Of a stretch of DNA of 11,000 nt, positions 8,062-11,000 are shown one piece after another. The translations under genes and the position numbers were made by a program. The DNA is from Cristatella mucedo (lineage: Eukaryota > Bryozoa > Phylactolaemata > Cristatellidae). Position 1 is the first letter of the stretch. Every line of letters starts with the position of its first letter. A model generated the notes under the pieces. The model saw only the letters and a list, made by a program, of their open reading frames with translations. It searched no databases and was not told where the DNA came from. The DNA lies in assembly GCA_009760855.2 (NCBI GenBank), contig WPIO01000285.1, forward strand, positions 86,501 to 97,500. Reading direction: 5' to 3'.

Positions 8062-8801
8062 CTGCCAACCAGGCCGCACGCGGGCGGCTCGCGCCGAATG
8101 CTTGCGATCAGGTCACACCACGCTTGCAAGAACCGTAAGTCGAAATCGCAAGCCAAGGCGATCGTTCGCCGAAAAAATAAATGCGGGCTAGATTTGTGGT
8201 ATTGCCTCGCTAATCCTTTCCAGCATGTGTAAAGTGCTTAGAAAGAGGTTTGGTGTCTTAGGGAGCTATAAATGAAATATAAATAAATGCTAGCTGACTT
8301 AACAGCCTCGTTTTGTATAGCAACAGAAGAGCCTTTGCGGCTAGCACCACTGCTTGCAGTGGCGATAAAGGATCGCCCACCGCAGGATTCGAACCCACGA
8401 CCTCGGAGCCGAGGTCGTGTAAAGCAGCCGCCTTACCTAGCTATGCAGATGTTATTGTTATTATTATTTCCACTAACTCTAGCAACTCTGCTGCCGTGAT
8501 TCATTGGATCATAATTCGTTAAGGCTTTTGCTAAGTTGTCTGCAAAAATTCATCGAGCGATTCGGGCATGTCGATGCAAACTGACTTTCACGAAGACGTG
8601 CCCCTCTCCCCCTCCCCGAAGCCCTACCGACTGCTACGCTCGAACGAATTCTCGGCATTCAACGGTGCACATGTGCACAGCCCGAGCTACTCACGTGCAG
8701 CAGCCTGGGCGACGTGATGCATGTATTTTGCAGCAGCACTCGTTGCTACCGTTGCATACAATGTACGAGGGTTGCTGGTGCTTATCGTGTATGCATTGTC
8801 G

Positions 8802-8835
<34 letters not shown>

Positions 8836-8842
8836 GCCAGTG

Positions 8843-8895
<53 letters not shown>

Positions 8896-8897
8896 AC
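8062..8897 (-). other. Intron with SINE and CTG repeats
   Basis: Inferred phase-1 intron of 836 nt between donor ACAG/GTACCA (8897) and acceptor TTGGCAG (8062). It holds a tRNA-derived SINE at about 8264-8450 and two of the three CTG runs. The part from 8460 to 8800 shows no gene. It includes a 14-bp palindrome GTGCACATGTGCAC near 8665. Confidence 0.45.
8264..8450 (-). mobile_element. tRNA-derived SINE with intact A and B boxes
   Basis: Read on the minus strand, the A box is TAGCTAGGTAAGG (8443-8431) and the B box is GGTTCGAATCC (8395-8385), a perfect B-box match. The body GGTGGGCGATCCTTTATCGCC follows, then an A/T-rich 3' end (ATTTATTTATATTTCATTTA). The anticodon-arm region is a perfect 24-bp palindrome at 8396-8419. 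The body resembles that of the element at 2505-2640, which places both in one family. Confidence 0.7.
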
Positions 8898-8926
8898 CTG
8901 TGCTGCTGCTGCTGCTGCTGCTGCTG
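8805..8926. repeat. Compound CTG repeat: 10, 16 and 8 units
   Basis: Three pure CTG runs (8805-8834, 8846-8893, 8903-8926) are separated by short TG/AC-rich spacers. On the minus strand the runs code for polySer or polyAla around short Ser-Thr-Gly spacers. In the preferred model only the 8903-8926 run is exonic, and the donor at 8897 lies in the spacer between two runs. Confidence 0.95.
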
Positions 8927-9296
8927 CCAGTGCTGCCGCTGAGCAAGGAGCTCGGCTTGACAGTGGCGGCCATCTGAGTCGTCATGGCCGCCATCAATGC
9001 GCTAGTGGCATTCAGCTTCTCAAGCTCAGAGTTCGTGGAGCTTGCCGCCGTTGCCGCCACTGCTGCAGAGCCCTCAATGCCATGCCTGCTCTTGCTGGCC
9101 AACGGGTTCGAGCGATCGGCAGAAAGGATCGCTGCAGTGGCCGACGCCGACCAGTCTAGGCCCATCGAGCCGTTGCCAGCGGATGTCGCCGCTGCCACGG
9201 GCAGCAGCGACGGTGAGAGCGGTGCTGCTTCGTCTGGCACGACCTGATCCACTGTCAGAGCTTTGTCGTCGCAGGGTAAGGTTCCGAATCTCGATG
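8898..9296 (-). CDS. Exon: SEA C-terminal strand, then Ser/Ala-rich mucin-like region with polySer
   Basis: This 399-nt phase 1-1 exon opens with SRFGTLPCDDKALTVDQVV, a plausible end of the SEA-like domain. It then turns into Ala/Ser/Thr-rich sequence with a short helix-like piece (NSELEKLNATSALMAAM) and ends in SGSTG and a run of eight serines. The acceptor is TGTTTAG/CA at 9297 with a C/T-rich tract. The donor is ACAG/GTACCA at 8898/8897. A phase-1 alternative acceptor (TGACAG/TG, exon from 9251) and a later phase-1 donor (CA/GTAGCA, exon to 8847, which adds about 17 serines) are also possible. The open frame runs on to 9456, but that part would lie in the upstream 203-nt intron. A well-placed ATG at 9438 (AAGATGGCG) would give an alternative start without a signal peptide. 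Confidence 0.5.
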
Positions 9297-9499
9297 CTAA
9301 ACAGCATCGAGAGAACGAAGAGCTGCACTCACTGCACTCGCTGCTGCTTCTCTCAAGCTCTTTGCTCCCAGCAGCCAGGCTCCCAGCCCGCCCCCTGGGG
9401 CTCCTACCTACTTCTCTCCCTCCCTCCGTGCCCGCCATCTTCCCGACGGAGCTCACGGTGCATCCGAGCAGCGGTCACTGCCTGCAGGTATTCACTTAC

Positions 9500-9619
9500 T
9501 TGAGACCTCGCTTTCAAGAGCTTTCCGCACCTCTTCGACATGTGCGCTATCGTTGTACCTGCTCGTGTTCGGAGCGGCCGACTCTTTAAAGGTGATCTTG
9601 AACGAGACCTTGACACTTC
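9500..9619 (-). CDS. Exon with SEA-domain-like segment (GSVKV motif)
   Basis: This 120-nt symmetrical exon (phase 1-1) encodes about 40 residues beginning GSVKVSFKITFKES and ending HVEEVRKALESEVS. SEA domains of mucins and other glycosylated surface proteins cleave themselves at a G/S bond inside a GSVVV-type motif that is followed by a beta strand and then a helix. The GSV-V-hydrophobic strand and following helix-like stretch here match that second half of the fold. The acceptor is GCCCAG/GA at 9620, behind a long C/T-rich tract. The donor is CTCAA/GTAAGTG at 9500-9499, with a perfect GTAAGT. The next exon continues with FGTLPCDDKALTVDQVV, which fits the last SEA strand. The first half of the SEA fold should lie upstream but was not found. 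The family assignment rests on a short match and is moderate. Confidence 0.5.
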
Positions 9620-11000
9620 CTGGGCTGAAGCAGCGTGCAGGCACGTGAGCAGCAGGAGGGGGGGTCGTCGTGCAGCAGGATGTGAGGCACAGCGCTCGGC
9701 TAATGAAAGCCGGACGCGAGTGAGGAGTGCAGTGCAATGCAGCGTAGTCAAGTGGAATCAGGAAAAAAGTGGGGGGGGGGGGTAGGATCCCCCCCCTCCC
9801 CGCACGAATTTGGGATTCGGGACCACAAGGCGACAATAAAAAACGCGGACATTTCAACTAGGCTGAAACACGTGGCCAGGTTTCCGCTAACGTCTCCAGC
9901 ATGAAGCAGTTAGTAAGCGACTCGACGGTACGAGCTCATAAAGAGCCGCCAGCCAGGTGGTGCATGCGAGCAAAGATTGAGTGAACACGAAAGACGAAAA
10001 GGAGCCCGAAAATGTAGCCTTAAACACGTTTGGCCAAGCATGAAAAATGGAGCATTCGCAACGTGTCGCTGAGATCAGCTTTCGACCGTTTGCAATAATT
10101 ATATCGCAGTAAGTCGCCAGGAGATCCTATCATAGTGTGCACAGCAACAGCTTAATGTTGACGGCTAGTGGTTGCCACACACGTTACTTGGGAATCGATG
10201 CCAGTCGATAATGATTATACTATCTCCATATCCTAGCATAGTTTAAAAACAGGAAAGCTGCACACTTCCTACCTATGGAACACAAGCAACCGCTGAGCTG
10301 TCTAAGATTCAGTTGACTCCGTTTGACTCGGCTCGGCGGCTTGCCAAGCCATCAGCCGATGGGACGTCACACTTCCGATGGTATCCGGTAATGCCTACTC
10401 ATGGTGAACGCTTGGCCTCTCGACGAAAAAGTTCCTGGTTACGAGCTTGCCTGCTAGCTTGAACTGTGAACTGTGCCGAGCTCCAAGCAGATGCTGCCGA
10501 TGATGCTGCCACAGCCTCAGCAGTTCTGCACAGATTCTGCGTTCAAGTAGCTGCTTAGACAGCAACTGGCCGCAGACTCTGCTGCTGCTGCGATCATCCA
10601 CTGGCTGGAACCGAGTGAGCCGAACGCTAGCAAGCTCCAGCGCAGCAGTCGGTCCGAACAGTGTGCACGTACGCACCACGTGCTAGCTTCTATTTTTGCG
10701 CGAGCGTTTGTGCACGCACACCCTCACAAATGCGCAGGCGGTCGCCCATGTCTGCAATGTGGAGGCTAGGCGGATAGAGATATGAGACGAGCAGGCCTTC
10801 CCTGTGGCTACTGGTTGCTGGTCTCGATGGCAACAACGGCTTTGCAGCAGGGTTGCAGCTCCTCTCTGTTATAGTATTAGTTTTAGTAGTAGGCCCGAGC
10901 AGGGCTGTTACGCCCACTGCAGGTGGCGGCCCTGTTACACCTGTGCCGAGGCATCATCCACCCAGCTGTAACAGGAGCTTGTGTGCCACTTTGACTCAGG
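9620..11000. other. Upstream region, no gene recognised
   Basis: The missing 5' exons of the minus-strand gene should lie here or beyond the window. A minus-strand open frame at 10679-10395 (94 codons, non-ATG start) and another at 10917-10690 carry no domain I recognise. A leucine-rich stretch near 9690-9640 (RRPPLLLLTCLHAASAQE) resembles a signal peptide core, but it is in a different frame from the SEA exon and has no upstream ATG. No TATA box or promoter could be supported. Confidence 0.3.
9771..9796. repeat. G12-loop-C8 homopolymer inverted repeat
   Basis: Twelve Gs (9771-9782), then TAGGAT, then eight Cs (9789-9796). The two homopolymers can pair as an 8-bp stem. Confidence 0.9.

Larger units (their letters stand above)
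786..9619 (-). other. Multi-exon gene model: SEA-like, mucin-like, two-CBM14 protein (5' incomplete)
   Basis: This entry covers the whole locus; the exons are listed separately. Five coding segments (9619-9500, 9296-8898, 8061-7408, 7318-5117, 1096-786) can be joined with GT/AG borders, and each junction is phase 1. Lengths are 120, 399, 654, 2202 and 311 nt, so internal exons are symmetrical 1-1, the pattern usual for shuffled extracellular modules. The inferred product is at least about 1,227 residues: SEA-like part, Ser/Thr/Ala-rich mucin region, CBM14 domain, linker, CBM14 domain, TGA. No transmembrane segment follows the last domain and no start methionine or signal peptide was found, so the 5' end is missing. 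The CBM14 identity and the strand are well supported. The junctions are inferred by eye, without transcript data. The three left-hand open stretches could in principle belong to separate genes, but the shared phase and composition argue for one. Confidence 0.6.

Noticed and set aside
8536-9159. Plus-strand open frame with polyCys/polyAla
   Set aside because: It is produced by the CTG repeats and has no recognisable domain; the minus frame fits the gene model.
9436-9438. ATG with good context as start of the gene
   Set aside because: It lies inside the inferred 203-nt intron with a perfect GTAAGT donor, and the sequence after it has no signal peptide. It is kept only as an alternative.
9404-9751. 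Possible signal peptide (RRPPLLLLTCLHAASAQE) on the minus strand
   Set aside because: There is no upstream ATG in frame, it is in a different frame from the GSVKV exon, and it coincides with the C/T-rich tract expected before the acceptor at 9620.
10395-10679. 94-codon minus-strand open frame as the first half of the SEA domain
   Set aside because: The likeness (VRLTRFQP, helix-like leucines) is weak and no phase-1 donor with a good consensus was found at its end.

Overview
The window looks like a piece of an invertebrate animal genome. It has split, phase-matched exons with GT/AG borders, long introns, tRNA-derived SINEs, CR1/L2-type LINE fragments ending in TAA/TTA repeats, and many CTG/CAG microsatellites. 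There is no bacterial gene packing. The species cannot be named from this sequence. The LINE/SINE type and the chitin-binding modules fit a marine or other lower invertebrate, but that is only an inference.

The main content is one large gene on the minus strand, reconstructed here as at least five coding exons read from high to low coordinates: 9619-9500, 9296-8898, 8061-7408, 7318-5117 and 1096-786. Every proposed junction is phase 1, and the two chitin-binding exons join in frame. The inferred product has at least about 1,227 residues. In order it has a SEA-like segment with a GSVKV cleavage-type motif, long Ser/Thr/Ala-rich mucin-like stretches with polySer and polyGln runs, a first peritrophin-type (CBM14) domain, a short linker, a second CBM14 domain, and a stop. 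This suggests a secreted or cell-surface mucin-like chitin-binding protein. The 5' end (signal peptide and first half of the SEA domain) was not found and may lie beyond the right edge or in unrecognised small exons.

Region by region: 1-785 is the presumed 3' UTR and downstream flank. 1097-5116 is a 4-kb intron filled with repeats: a hairpin and CCG repeat, several tRNA-like SINE pieces, a 14-bp minisatellite, two LINE 3' ends lying tail to tail, and a TA repeat. 5117-8061 is almost entirely coding low-complexity sequence with a short inferred intron at 7407-7319. 8062-8897 is an intron with a complete-looking tRNA-SINE and CTG repeats. 8898-9619 holds the two SEA-like/mucin exons. 9620-11000 has no gene I can recognise.

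Long open frames on the plus strand opposite the mucin exons are shadows of GC-rich low-complexity sequence and are not called as genes.
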